A stretch of 64,000 nt of DNA from Streptomyces sannanensis (GTDB lineage Bacteria; Actinomycetota; Actinomycetes; Streptomycetales; Streptomycetaceae), in the NCBI RefSeq assembly GCF_039536205.1, contig NZ_BAAAYL010000001.1, positions 5,642,001 through 5,706,000 of the forward strand. Direction: 5' to 3'. Positions 16,582 through 25,399 of the stretch are shown in pieces. The notes beneath the pieces are model-generated. The model was not told where the DNA came from, ran no database searches, and worked only from the letters and a program-made list of their open reading frames with translations. The position numbers and the translations under genes are program-made. Each line of letters starts with the position of its first letter. Position 1 is the stretch's first letter.

Positions 16582-16598
16582 GTCAACACTTTGTTGAA
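16582..16598. promoter_or_regulatory. Purine-regulon operator at uraD promoter
   Basis: GTCAAC-ACTTT-GTTGAA is a dyad with 5-bp perfect arms, nearly 6. It lies 66-82 bp upstream of the uraD start. Read on the minus strand it is TTCAAC-AAAGT-GTTGAC, closely matching 43569-43585 (allB) and, more loosely, 34568-34584 (aceB). Confidence 0.6.
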
Positions 16599-16614
16599 AC
16601 TTCGGGGACATGAA

Positions 16615-16644
16615 AGCCGCCGTCCCGGCATGTGGACGGCGGCT
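16615..16644 (-). terminator. Hairpin after HTH gene
   Basis: Arms AGCCGCCGTCC and GGACGGCGGCT make an 11-bp perfect stem with an 8-base loop. It is 20 bp beyond the HTH gene stop and separates that unit from the uraD promoter. Confidence 0.65.
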
Positions 16645-16663
16645 GGGTGCGGTGAGTGATCAG

Positions 16664-17041
16664 CTACTCGCCTTTGGCGGCGTTTTCCCTGTTCAGGTAG
16701 TTGTACACCGTAAATCGGCTGACGCCGAGCGCGCTCGCGACCGTCTCCACGCCATGGCGTACGGAGAACGCGCCGCGCGCTTCCAGGGTGCGGACGACCG
16801 ACTGCTTGGACTTGCGGTCGAGCTCGGACAGGGGCATGCCGTGCCGGCGCTCCATCGCGGCCAGGATGTGGTCGAGGGACTCGGACAGTTGCGGCAGACG
16901 GACGGCGACGACATCCTCGCCCTCCCAGGCGAGCACCACGTCGTCGCAGCCGGCCTGTCCAGGCGGCAGCATCTCGCCGCCCATCGCGTCCACCAGTGGC
17001 TTCACGGCCTGGACGAAGGGGTGATCCCCCGGCTCGGTCAC
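16664..17041 (-). CDS. Small HTH protein, YheO/DauR-type domain
   Basis: The 125-residue protein has no recognisable N-terminal sensor. Its C-terminal 55 residues match the helix-turn-helix of YheO/DauR-type regulators (LDRKSKQSVVRTLEARGAFS, then VASALGVSRFTVYNYL). It overlaps the preceding gene by ATGA and is therefore coupled to it. It lies just upstream of the urate operon and could regulate it, but the sequence alone does not show this. Confidence 0.7.
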   Translation of the reverse strand: MTEPGDHPFVQAVKPLVDAMGGEMLPPGQAGCDDVVLAWEGEDVVAVRLPQLSESLDHILAAMERRHGMPLSELDRKSKQSVVRTLEARGAFSVRHGVETVASALGVSRFTVYNYLNRENAAKGE

Positions 17042-17298
17042 TTCTCGCCCTCCGCGGCCCCGCCGATCACGTTCACCTGGAGCGAGACCCGTGTCGCCCC
17101 CGCGGAGAGCGATGTGCGCAGCAGTGCGTTCACCGCGGTCAGTACCGCCTCCGCGCCGCCTTCCGCGGTGTTTCCGAAGGGGCCGACGTCCACGGTGTCC
17201 AGGCTGGCCTCGTGAATGACCTCCCGGGCCGCCAGCGCATGGGGCGGCGTCCGGTCCAGGTCGAAGGGCTCGGTCGTGAACTCCACTCTCAATCGCAC
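17038..17298 (-). CDS. Thiamine-binding/MTH1187-like small protein
   Basis: The 86-residue protein (GTG start) has the beta-alpha-beta pattern of the MTH1187/YkoF thiamine-binding-like family, ending VSLQVNVIGG. TVDVGPFGNTAEGGAEAV and a long helix precede that end. The function of this family is poorly defined; some members bind thiamine or hydroxymethylpyrimidine. It lies 4 bp after the pqqE stop and is translationally coupled to the HTH gene. No clear Shine-Dalgarno sequence was seen. Confidence 0.65.
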   Translation of the reverse strand: MRLRVEFTTEPFDLDRTPPHALAAREVIHEASLDTVDVGPFGNTAEGGAEAVLTAVNALLRTSLSAGATRVSLQVNVIGGAAEGEK

Positions 17299-17302
17299 GC
17301 GC

Positions 17303-18460
17303 TCAACCTACTGTGCGGATGTCCGCTCGGAGATCAGGGCCCGGCCTTCGCACAGCGGCCGGGCCCTGATCGTCTCTTCCCGGCCCCCGGTACACGTATC
17401 CGGCCCCGGCGGCATCCTCCGCCACCGCCGCACGGACGAGTCCGTGGTCGGGCGACAGCCGGCAGGCCGGGTCGGTACGGGCCGCATCGCCGGTGAGCGC
17501 GAAGGCCTGGCAGCGGCAGCCGCCGAAGTCCTCGTCGCGGCGCGGACAGCTACGGCACGGTTCGCGCATCCAGCCGTCGCCGCGATACCGGTTGAAGGCC
17601 TCCGAATGCTCCCAGATCCAGGCGAGCGGCCAGTCCCGTACATTCGGCGGATCCAGGTCCGGAAGCGTCGCCGCGGCATGGCAGGGCAGCACGGTGCCGT
17701 CCGGGGTGACGGTCAGCGAGACGGCCCCCCATCCGCCCATGCACGGTTTCGCGACACCGTCCATGTAGTCCGGGACGACCCAGACCAGCTCGGTGCGGCC
17801 GGCCAGCCGCTCCCGCCACCGGCTCACCGCCTCCGATGCACGCGACAGCTGCTCGCGGCTCGGCATGAGCGCGGCACGGTTGCGCAGGGCCCATCCGTAG
17901 AACTGCGTACTGGCCAGCTCGATACGGTCCGCGCCCCAGGACAGCGCCAGTTCCACCAGGGCGTCGACGGCGTCCAGGTTGTCACGGTGCAGGACGACAT
18001 TGACGCCCAAGGGCAGACCCGCCTCCCGTACCAGCGCCGCGGCCCGTTCCTTGTCGGGGAACGAGCGTCGTCCGGCGATCCGGTCGGAGCGCGCGGGGTC
18101 GGCATGCTGCACCGACAGCTGCACACTGCGCAGCCCGGCCGCCAGCAGCCTGTCCAGCCGGGCCGCGTCCAGCCCCTGACCGCTGGTGACCAGCTGGGTA
18201 TGAATGCCAGAGGACTCGGCCTCGGCGACGATCTCCTCCAGATCGGCCCGCAACAGCGGCTCCCCGCCGGACAGATGGGTGTTCACCACTCCCAGGTCCG
18301 CGGCCTGACGCAGCACCTTCTGCCACTCGGCCGTCGACAGCTCGCGCGAGCGGCGCGTGAGCTCCAGGGGATTGGAACAGTACGGGCAGCGCAGCGGGCA
18401 GGCGTGCGTCAGCTCGGCCAGCAGCGCCCAGGGCCGGGGCAGGAGGGTCACCGTAGCCAC
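17303..18460 (-). CDS. pqqE: PqqE radical SAM enzyme
   Basis: This 385-residue protein (GTG start, overlapping pqqD by 13 bp) has the radical SAM cluster motif at Cys21, Cys25 and Cys28 (CPLRCPYC). SPASM-type C-terminal cysteines bind auxiliary clusters (CMGGWG, CHAAA, CRSCPRRDEDFGGCRC). With PqqD it cross-links Glu and Tyr of PqqA, the first step of pyrroloquinoline quinone synthesis. The last 25 or so codons run through a strong terminator-like hairpin (17332-17371), so the C-terminal tail may be an extension gained by loss of the original stop. Confidence 0.92.
   Translation of the reverse strand: MATVTLLPRPWALLAELTHACPLRCPYCSNPLELTRRSRELSTAEWQKVLRQAADLGVVNTHLSGGEPLLRADLEEIVAEAESSGIHTQLVTSGQGLDAARLDRLLAAGLRSVQLSVQHADPARSDRIAGRRSFPDKERAAALVREAGLPLGVNVVLHRDNLDAVDALVELALSWGADRIELASTQFYGWALRNRAALMPSREQLSRASEAVSRWRERLAGRTELVWVVPDYMDGVAKPCMGGWGAVSLTVTPDGTVLPCHAAATLPDLDPPNVRDWPLAWIWEHSEAFNRYRGDGWMREPCRSCPRRDEDFGGCRCQAFALTGDAARTDPACRLSPDHGLVRAAVAEDAAGAGYVYRGPGRDDQGPAAVRRPGPDLRADIRTVG
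17332..17371 (-). terminator. Hairpin inside the pqqE 3' end
   Basis: Arms GATCAGGGCCCGGCC and GGCCGGGCCCTGATC form a perfect 15-bp stem with a 10-base loop. It looks like the natural terminator of the pqq operon, yet it is still inside the pqqE reading frame. Confidence 0.6.
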
Positions 18461-18732
18461 CCCTCGGACCGCAACCGCCCCAGGAAGTCCGGAACGTCCT
18501 CGGCCACCTCGGCGCCGGGAAAACGCTCCGTCAGTTCACCGACGATCCGGTGGACATCGCGCTCGCCGTCGCACAGCCCGACGATGTCTCCGGCGCGGCC
18601 GGAGAGGACCACCACCCGCTCCGGCATGACCAGCAGATCGGTATTCCGAACCCGGTCGTGCCGCAGTACGACCGCAGGGGCGAGCCTGGGGCGCCACCCC
18701 GGACCGGCGTCCCGGTCCGGCCCTGCGGTCAT
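18448..18732 (-). CDS. pqqD: PqqD peptide chaperone
   Basis: The 94-residue protein has the PqqD/RRE fold pattern: PRLAPAVVLRHDRVRNTDLL, VVLSGRAGDIVGLCDGERDV, and the terminal FLGRLRSEGWL. RRE domains present the precursor peptide to the radical SAM enzyme. ATG 18732 overlaps the pqqC stop and the 3' end overlaps pqqE, so the three are tightly coupled. In some bacteria pqqC and pqqD are fused; here they are separate. Confidence 0.92.
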   Translation of the reverse strand: MTAGPDRDAGPGWRPRLAPAVVLRHDRVRNTDLLVMPERVVVLSGRAGDIVGLCDGERDVHRIVGELTERFPGAEVAEDVPDFLGRLRSEGWLR

Positions 18733-19454
18733 CGCGACACCACCTGCGGCTCCCGCTGCGCAAGGTCCACGGCGTCCAGCAGCGACCACAGCACATCGCA
18801 TTTGAAGGCGAGCGCCGCCACCGCCCGCTCCTGATCGGCCCTGCTGCTCGCCCACTCGAGAACCAGCGCCAGTGCCTCGTCGCTGTCCCGGCGGCCCTGA
18901 CCGACCCGTGCCCGGAAATAGGCCAGCCCGTCGGCGTCGATCCATGAGTAGTGGCGCTCGAAGGCATCGATGCGCCGCAGCATCAGACCCGGAGCGGACA
19001 GTTCGGTCAGTGAGGCCGAGACAGCCTCCAGTGGTGGCCGGTGCCGGCAGAAGTTGACGTATCCGTCGACCGCCAGGCGCACCCCGGGCAGCACGCACGC
19101 CCCGGACAGCAGAGCGGCCCGGTCCAGGCCGGCTGCCTCACCGAGACGCAGCCACCGCTCGATGCCGCCCTCGCCTTCCGCGCGCCCGTCGTGGTCCTCG
19201 ATCCGGTGCAGCCACATGCGTCGCAGCTCCGGCGTCTCGAGCTTGGCGGTGATCAAGGCGTCCTTGACCGGGATGTGCCGCTGGTAGTGGAAGCGGTTGG
19301 TGATCCAGCGGCGCAGTTCGGCAGGGCTCAGACTGCCCTCGTGCATCCTCACGTTGAACGGATGACGGTCGTGGTATCGCTGCTCTGCCACCGCCCGCAG
19401 CTGTTCCTCGAATTCCGCCCGCCCCCATGGCCGCTTCGCTTCCACAACGGTCAC
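18729..19454 (-). CDS. pqqC: PqqC pyrroloquinoline-quinone synthase
   Basis: The 241-residue protein (GTG 19454) shows the cofactor-free oxidase motifs of PqqC: YHDRHPFNVRMHEGSLSP, WITNRFHYQRHIPVKDA, RIEDHDG, FERHYSWID, and a final helical pair. It performs ring closure and the final eight-electron oxidation to PQQ. It overlaps pqqB by GTGA. Confidence 0.94.
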   Translation of the reverse strand: MTVVEAKRPWGRAEFEEQLRAVAEQRYHDRHPFNVRMHEGSLSPAELRRWITNRFHYQRHIPVKDALITAKLETPELRRMWLHRIEDHDGRAEGEGGIERWLRLGEAAGLDRAALLSGACVLPGVRLAVDGYVNFCRHRPPLEAVSASLTELSAPGLMLRRIDAFERHYSWIDADGLAYFRARVGQGRRDSDEALALVLEWASSRADQERAVAALAFKCDVLWSLLDAVDLAQREPQVVSR

Positions 19455-20362
19455 AGCGTGATCTCCATTCCGTCGGCTGCCACTTCGAGCCCCATCCGGG
19501 TCAGCACCTTGTGCTGGGGTGCGGTGGGGTCGACAAGAGGATTGGTGTTGTTGAGATGTGTATAGAGGCAGCGGGCCGGCAGCGAGGCGAGTCGCCGCGC
19601 CGTGCCGTCCGGCCCGTCGACGGGCAGATGACCCATGGCCGTCGCGGTACGTGCCGAGATCCCCGTCCGGCGGGGCTCGTCGTCGTCCCAGAAAGTGCCG
19701 TCGAGGATCACACAGTCGGCGTCGGCGACAGCGTGCTGCAGGGCGTCCGGCCATGTGCCGAGCGCCGGAGCGTAGACGGCGGTGCGGCCGGTGGCGCGAT
19801 CGGTGAGCCGGAGCGCCGACACCCAGTGGCCGTCGTCGCCCGGCCCGGCCGGGACCGCCACGGCATAGCGCGGCCGCTTGCCGGAGAGGGGGACGGCACT
19901 GATGTGGACCGTGGAGTCGGCGTCGAGCGGTTCGGGCCGGCCGCTCGTGGGCAGCTCACACCAGGTCAGGTCGGTGTAGGGGGAGAGCAGTTCTCCCAGG
20001 TGCTGCCGGCCGAGCACCGCGTCCCGTACGGCACCGGTGGTGAGCAGCTCCAGACGGTCGGCCTCCCGCAGCCGGGCGATGCCGAGGGTGTGGTCGAGTT
20101 CGGCGTCGGTCAGGATGACGCCGGCCAGCGGTGTGCGGCGCGGCTCGGGGCCCGGATGCAGCTCGGGGCAGCTCTCGATCTGATCCGCGATGTCGGGTGT
20201 CGCGTTGACCACGTACCAGCGGCCTTCGGCTGCCCTGACGGCGAGTGAGGCGTGCCGGCGGCGGCGCCGCGGATGTGCGCGAGCCCCGGAGCATTCCGGG
20301 CAGGCACAGTTCCACTGCGGTACGCCGCCGCCTGCCGCGGTGCCCAGCACCTTGAGGAGCAT
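19451..20362 (-). CDS. pqqB: PqqB metal-dependent hydroxylase
   Basis: The start at ATG 20362 gives MLLKVLGTAAGGGVPQWNCA, the standard PqqB beginning. The 303-residue metallo-beta-lactamase-fold protein keeps the Cys19/Cys21/Cys24 structural zinc site (NCACPECS), a DAELDHT metal motif, and the terminal THLNNTNPLVD segment. PqqB hydroxylates the cross-linked Tyr. It follows pqqA after 11 bp. Confidence 0.94.
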   Translation of the reverse strand: MLLKVLGTAAGGGVPQWNCACPECSGARAHPRRRRRHASLAVRAAEGRWYVVNATPDIADQIESCPELHPGPEPRRTPLAGVILTDAELDHTLGIARLREADRLELLTTGAVRDAVLGRQHLGELLSPYTDLTWCELPTSGRPEPLDADSTVHISAVPLSGKRPRYAVAVPAGPGDDGHWVSALRLTDRATGRTAVYAPALGTWPDALQHAVADADCVILDGTFWDDDEPRRTGISARTATAMGHLPVDGPDGTARRLASLPARCLYTHLNNTNPLVDPTAPQHKVLTRMGLEVAADGMEITL

Positions 20363-20373
20363 GTCCGCGGGGG

Positions 20374-20529
20374 CTAACGGGTGGCCAGGGAGTAGGCCGT
20401 GACTTCCAGCGCGGTCTCGACGACCGTGTACTCGGGCCGTTGCCAGGCCGCCTCCTCTACGAACTGCGTGCCTTCGGAGCGAGCGGTGTGTTCGAACCGA
20501 GCGGTGTGATCCAGGGATTCGGTCGGCAT
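20374..20529 (-). CDS. pqqA: PqqA precursor peptide, extended N-terminus
   Basis: A 51-residue peptide starts at ATG 20529 with an AGGAAGAT site. The C-terminal 23 residues form the PqqA core (WQRPEYTVVETALEVTAYSL), with cross-linking residues Glu42 and Tyr46 in the E-x3-Y arrangement. PqqA is usually about 22-29 residues, so there are some 25 extra N-terminal residues. These contain near-repeats DHTARFEHTARSE. No later in-frame ATG would shorten it. Confidence 0.9.
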   Translation of the reverse strand: MPTESLDHTARFEHTARSEGTQFVEEAAWQRPEYTVVETALEVTAYSLATR

Positions 20530-20708
20530 GAGATCTTCCTGTCGTTCGGGATGACGAAGACGCCTTTTCCCGCAGCATCGGCAGCCCAAGCAGCCCGGGC
20601 AATCCGTGGCGGCTATAAGGGTGACCCGCCGGTCTTGTCTGAGCCTCCGTCAGACATGGCCGACCTACGCTCCGGAAGACCAACGCCGAGCCTTCCTGGA
20701 GGATCGCA
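20530..20708. promoter_or_regulatory. Divergent promoter region of pqq operon and PQQ dehydrogenase
   Basis: These 179 bp carry the outward-facing promoters of pqqA and the PQQ-type dehydrogenase, so cofactor and apoenzyme can be co-controlled. No strong dyad was identified. Confidence 0.5.
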
Positions 20709-21860
20709 GTGTCCACTCTCACGAGTCGCCGAAGGACTTCGAGGCGACGGAAGCTTCGTGCGGTCACGGCCGCCGGGACCATGGTCGCGGGGCTGCTCGT
20801 GAGTTTCGTCGGCCCCGGCAGCGCCGCGTCCGCGTCGCCGGCGGCCCACGCGGTGACGGAGCCCGGCGCCGTCAAGACCGTCACGAGCGGCCTGACCACA
20901 CCCTGGGGCATGGCCATGCTGCCGGACGGCTCCGCCCTGATCGCCGAGCGTGAGACCTTCAGGCTCTTCAAGATCAGCCCAACCGGCGAAAAGTCCTTCG
21001 TGGGCTCCGTACCCCGGACGATGACCACCAGGGTCGAGGACGGTGTGCTGGGCATCGCCGCGTCGAACAACTGGGAGCACGACCACTACATCTTCGTGCT
21101 CCACACAGCCCCCGACGGCAACAACCGGATCGCGCGGATGACCTTCGACGGCTCCAGGCTCGGTGACTACCGTTTGCTGCTCACGGGCATCAAGTGGGGT
21201 GAGATCCACAACGGCGGACGCCTGAGGGTCGGCCCCGACGGCTACCTCTACGCCTCGACCGGGGAGGCCAACAAATCCAGCCTCGCTCAGAACAAGAACT
21301 CCCTCAACGGGAAGATCCTCCGGATGACCTTCGACGGTCGGCCGGCGCCCGGCAATCCGTTCAAGAACTACGTCTTCTCCTACGGCCACCGCAACCCGGA
21401 GGGCCTGGCGTTCGATGCGCAGGGCCGTCTGTGGGCGTCCGAGATCAGCTCGGACAAGAACGACGAGCTCAATCTCATCGAGGCCGGCAAGAACTACGGA
21501 TGGCCCACCTGCGTGGGACCGTGCGACGTGGCGGGCATGACCAACCCCAAGGCGTACTGGAGGCCGTCGGAGGCCTCGCCCAGCGGCCTCACCTACGCGG
21601 ACGGCAGCCTGTACATGGCCGCCATGCGCGGCAGGCGCCTGTGGCGCATCCCGGTCAGCGGCACGACCCTGGGCACCCCCGTCGCGTACTACACCGACAA
21701 GTACGGCCGGCTCCGCACCGTCGAGAAGGTCCCGGGCAGGAACGCCCTGTGGCTGTCGACGACCAACACCGACCGCAACGGCGGCAAGTCCTTCGGCGAG
21801 GACAAGGTGCTCGAGGTGGAGCTGACCGCTCCTGCCGCCTCCCGGGACAGCGGCAGATAG
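20709..21860 (+). CDS. Exported PQQ-dependent sugar dehydrogenase
   Basis: The 383-residue protein (GTG start, GGAGG site) has a long Tat/Sec-like signal with an RRRTSRRRKLR charged region and a hydrophobic core ending near residue 46. The mature part is a soluble glucose/sorbosone dehydrogenase beta-propeller: GLTTPWGMAMLPDG, VEDGVLGIA, NGGRLRVGPDGYLYASTGEA, SYGHRNPEGLAF, ELNLIEAGKNYGWPTC. This family oxidises aldoses outside the membrane using PQQ and Ca2+. Direct divergence from pqqABCDE strongly supports true PQQ use. Confidence 0.88.
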   Translation: MSTLTSRRRTSRRRKLRAVTAAGTMVAGLLVSFVGPGSAASASPAAHAVTEPGAVKTVTSGLTTPWGMAMLPDGSALIAERETFRLFKISPTGEKSFVGSVPRTMTTRVEDGVLGIAASNNWEHDHYIFVLHTAPDGNNRIARMTFDGSRLGDYRLLLTGIKWGEIHNGGRLRVGPDGYLYASTGEANKSSLAQNKNSLNGKILRMTFDGRPAPGNPFKNYVFSYGHRNPEGLAFDAQGRLWASEISSDKNDELNLIEAGKNYGWPTCVGPCDVAGMTNPKAYWRPSEASPSGLTYADGSLYMAAMRGRRLWRIPVSGTTLGTPVAYYTDKYGRLRTVEKVPGRNALWLSTTNTDRNGGKSFGEDKVLEVELTAPAASRDSGR

Positions 21861-21914
21861 CCGCTCGTACGTACGGCCGGCGCCTTTCGGGTACGGCGCA
21901 CCCATACTGCAGAC

Positions 21915-22154
21915 ATGAAGCGGTTATGGCGCGCGGCGTCGTCCCTCCTGCCGATGGCCGGGATCGCGATCGGCCTCGGTGCCATCGGCTGGACGGTGTT
22001 CGGTGACAGACCGCCGTTGTTCGCCGTCCTCGGCGTGGCCCTGGGACTCGCGCTCGTCGCCGCGGGTGACGCCTGTGCACAGAAGCACGGCGACATCAGC
22101 GGCTGGGGAGACGACGGTCACGGCCGCGGTGGCTGCGGGTCCACCGGCGGCTGA
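21915..22154 (+). CDS. Small membrane protein
   Basis: The 79-residue protein has two predicted membrane helices (LLPMAGIAIGLGAIGWTVF and LFAVLGVALGLALVAAG). It ends in a Gly/His/Asp-rich tail (HGDISGWGDDGHGRGGCG). No Shine-Dalgarno sequence is clear, so it may be leaderless. No family was recognised. Confidence 0.5.
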   Translation: MKRLWRAASSLLPMAGIAIGLGAIGWTVFGDRPPLFAVLGVALGLALVAAGDACAQKHGDISGWGDDGHGRGGCGSTGG

Positions 22155-22162
22155 CCTGGCGG

Positions 22163-22204
22163 AGGCCGCCCGCAGCGCAAGGGTTCGCACGGCGGGCGGC
22201 CTCT
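22163..22204. terminator. Hairpin between convergent genes
   Basis: A 12-bp perfect stem (22163-22174 with 22193-22204, arm GAGGCCGCCCGC) has an 18-base loop. It lies between the small membrane protein and the gene at 22209-22850. Confidence 0.65.
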
Positions 22205-22208
22205 ATGT

Positions 22209-22850
22209 TCAGCGGGGTGGCGAGCCCTGCCGTTCGCGCGGTTGTCTGCGGCACTCCGGCGCGAGCGCCGGGTACGCCCTGGCGATCGCCTCGTACACCC
22301 GCTGCCGCAGCAGCTGCTCGGCCTCCGCCCGGCCGATGGCCCCGAACAGCCCGTCCAGCAAGGTGTCGTAGCGCGTCAGCGCGTGCCGCAGACAGTTGAC
22401 CTGCCACCGGGCCGGCGCGGCAGGATCCGCGTCCTCAACGGTCGCCGGGCCGGGCAGCCGGTCCCCGCGGTCGTGCGAGCGCTCCTCGTCGAGAGTGTTG
22501 CGGTGCCGTACGGCCCGCTCGGCGAGCTCCCGCGCGCCGAGCGCCGGCACATGGATCGGCTCCGCCCGCACGGTGGCGAGCACCGCCTGCCGCCGCCGGT
22601 CCGCCGCGGCCCGTCGCGCCACGGCCCCGCCGATTGCCACGAACTCCTCGCTGAGCTCTGCCTTTTCGACGCGCACGAGCTCGTAGAGCCGCCTCGGCGG
22701 TGCTGATCTGTGGTGCGGACTGCGGTGCCGCAGATCCGGTTCCCCCAACAGGTCCCGCACCATGGCGTCGGTCCACCCGCGATTTCGCAAGCCGGTGAGC
22801 GAGACATACTTCGGCCTGCGCGGTTCGGGCACCGTCGTACGCTCCGTCAT
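22209..22850 (-). CDS. Hypothetical protein
   Basis: A 213-residue, Arg-rich, mostly helical protein of no recognised family. The N-terminus (KYVSLTGLRNRGWTDAMVRDLLGEPD) resembles a small helix-turn-helix segment found in Streptomyces hypothetical proteins. A long helical middle and a basic tail follow. It has no signal peptide or membrane segment, and the gene is isolated. Confidence 0.6.
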   Translation of the reverse strand: MTERTTVPEPRRPKYVSLTGLRNRGWTDAMVRDLLGEPDLRHRSPHHRSAPPRRLYELVRVEKAELSEEFVAIGGAVARRAAADRRRQAVLATVRAEPIHVPALGARELAERAVRHRNTLDEERSHDRGDRLPGPATVEDADPAAPARWQVNCLRHALTRYDTLLDGLFGAIGRAEAEQLLRQRVYEAIARAYPALAPECRRQPRERQGSPPR

Positions 22851-23065
22851 CGTTCCCCCTGAAGTCAGTGACGGACTGTGACGACTTCAGTGAAGCAGCC
22901 CCCACTGACAAGGGACCGGGCCGGCGGCATAGACGTCCGATAAGCGAACAATCAGCCCGGTGAACGGACTTGGCTGGATCTCGACTCGGATGGGCATGGC
23001 ATGGGCACGTAATGTCCCGCCGGGGCGCCGCAGCCCCACCCACCCCATGAACAGGTAGGAGTCTC

Positions 23066-24274
<1,209 letters not shown>

Positions 24275-24283
24275 ACCGCATCG

Positions 24284-24320
24284 CGACGGCCACGCCCCAG
24301 GGTCCGGGGCGTGGCCGTCG
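24284..24320 (+). terminator. Terminator of the subtilase gene
   Basis: A 15-bp perfect stem (arm CGACGGCCACGCCCC) with a 7-base loop, 10 bp past the stop codon. Confidence 0.75.
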
Positions 24321-24372
24321 TACCTGTGCTCGCGTCAGGACACCGCTGTCAGGACAGCGAGGCCCCGCCCGG

Positions 24373-24708
24373 TCACGGCTGCTGCCGGCGGGTGGCGCTT
24401 CCCGCGCCGCTGACGTCGGTCGTGCGGTAGTGCTGTATCTCCTCGATCGCCGACATGTGGGGCCTGACGGCGCTGAAGAAGGCGGGGAAGTGCTCGCCCT
24501 TGCGGAAGCCGTGCAGATGGTCGCCGACCGAGGTCCAGCGGATGCGGAGGGTGTAGCGTTCCGGCTCCTCCTGGCAGTGGGACAGTTCGTAGTCGATGCA
24601 CTCGGGCGCGGCGGCCGGCGCGACGGAGGCCTCGCGGTAGGCGTCCTCGAAGGCCTTCCGGCCGGCCGGCGGGATCCGGTAGCGGACGTACTCGACGGTC
24701 GCTGTCAT
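24373..24708 (-). CDS. Antibiotic biosynthesis monooxygenase (ABM) fold protein
   Basis: The 111-residue ferredoxin-like dimeric protein has the ABM pattern: VEYVRYRIPPAGRKAFEDAY, CIDYELSHCQEEPERYTLRI, W, then HLHGFRKGEHFPAFF. ABM proteins include small cofactorless monooxygenases and heme-degrading enzymes. No secondary-metabolite cluster surrounds it, so a quinone or detoxification role is as likely. It overlaps the upstream gene by ATGA. Confidence 0.75.
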   Translation of the reverse strand: MTATVEYVRYRIPPAGRKAFEDAYREASVAPAAAPECIDYELSHCQEEPERYTLRIRWTSVGDHLHGFRKGEHFPAFFSAVRPHMSAIEEIQHYRTTDVSGAGSATRRQQP

Positions 24709-25280
24709 GAGGCTTCGCCTTCCTCTGATTTCCGGGGTGGGGTGTCGGGGCCCTGTGCCCGTACGCGCTGCACCTGCGCCAGCGACTCGCGCAGGTCCGT
24801 GAGCCACTCGTCCGCGTGCTGCTGGACCAGGCGTACGCACCAGGCGAGCGCGTCGCTGCGGCTGCGGGCGACGCCGCCGGCGATCAGGGTGTCGAGGACC
24901 TGGCGCTCGGGCTGGCGCAGCCGGGTCATGACGGGGGCGGCGACATGGGTGAACAGGGCGCGGGTGCCGTCGCACTCCACGCCCCAGGAGACCTTCTTGC
25001 CGAAGCGCTGTTCGGCCTCGCGGGCCACGGCGATGCGCTGCTCGCGGGTGCGCTCGCGAAACTCCTGGATGCGGCCCTGGACGGCCGCCTCCTTCTCGAC
25101 GGCCGAGGCGTCCTCGGCCAGATGCGGTGCGGGGATGCGGCCGATCACCGTGATCTCCTCACGGTCCACGGTCACGTCCAGCACGCTTTCGTACACGTCT
25201 TCCGGCAGGCGGCCGGCGAACCAGCCGCGAAGCTTCTCGCGCTGCTCCGTTGTAAGCATGTAATCAGCATTACTCGGCAT
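24705..25280 (-). CDS. Hypothetical protein coupled to ABM gene
   Basis: A 191-residue cytoplasmic protein (start ATG 25280; ATG 25259 is also possible). It has a charged, helical architecture (LTTEQREKLRGWFAGRLPED, EFRERTREQRIAVAREAEQR, VARSRSDALAWCVRLVQQHA). The last segment has the look of a ribbon-helix-helix-like or dimerising region. The family is not recognised. Its tight overlap with the ABM gene suggests a joint function. Confidence 0.6.
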   Translation of the reverse strand: MPSNADYMLTTEQREKLRGWFAGRLPEDVYESVLDVTVDREEITVIGRIPAPHLAEDASAVEKEAAVQGRIQEFRERTREQRIAVAREAEQRFGKKVSWGVECDGTRALFTHVAAPVMTRLRQPERQVLDTLIAGGVARSRSDALAWCVRLVQQHADEWLTDLRESLAQVQRVRAQGPDTPPRKSEEGEAS

Positions 25281-25399
25281 GGCTCGTCTGCCAAGAGGCT
25301 GTGGGCAAAGACGCGGGGACACCCCTGGGCCTCACCCGTACGGGGGATGGCCGACTCGGGGCGGACGCGTTCAGCGGCGGCCGAAACTAGGGTTGACGA

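Noticed and set aside
16615..16644. Hairpin before uraD as a riboswitch
   Set aside because: It is a simple perfect stem directly after the HTH gene and upstream of the promoter dyad, so a terminator is the better reading.
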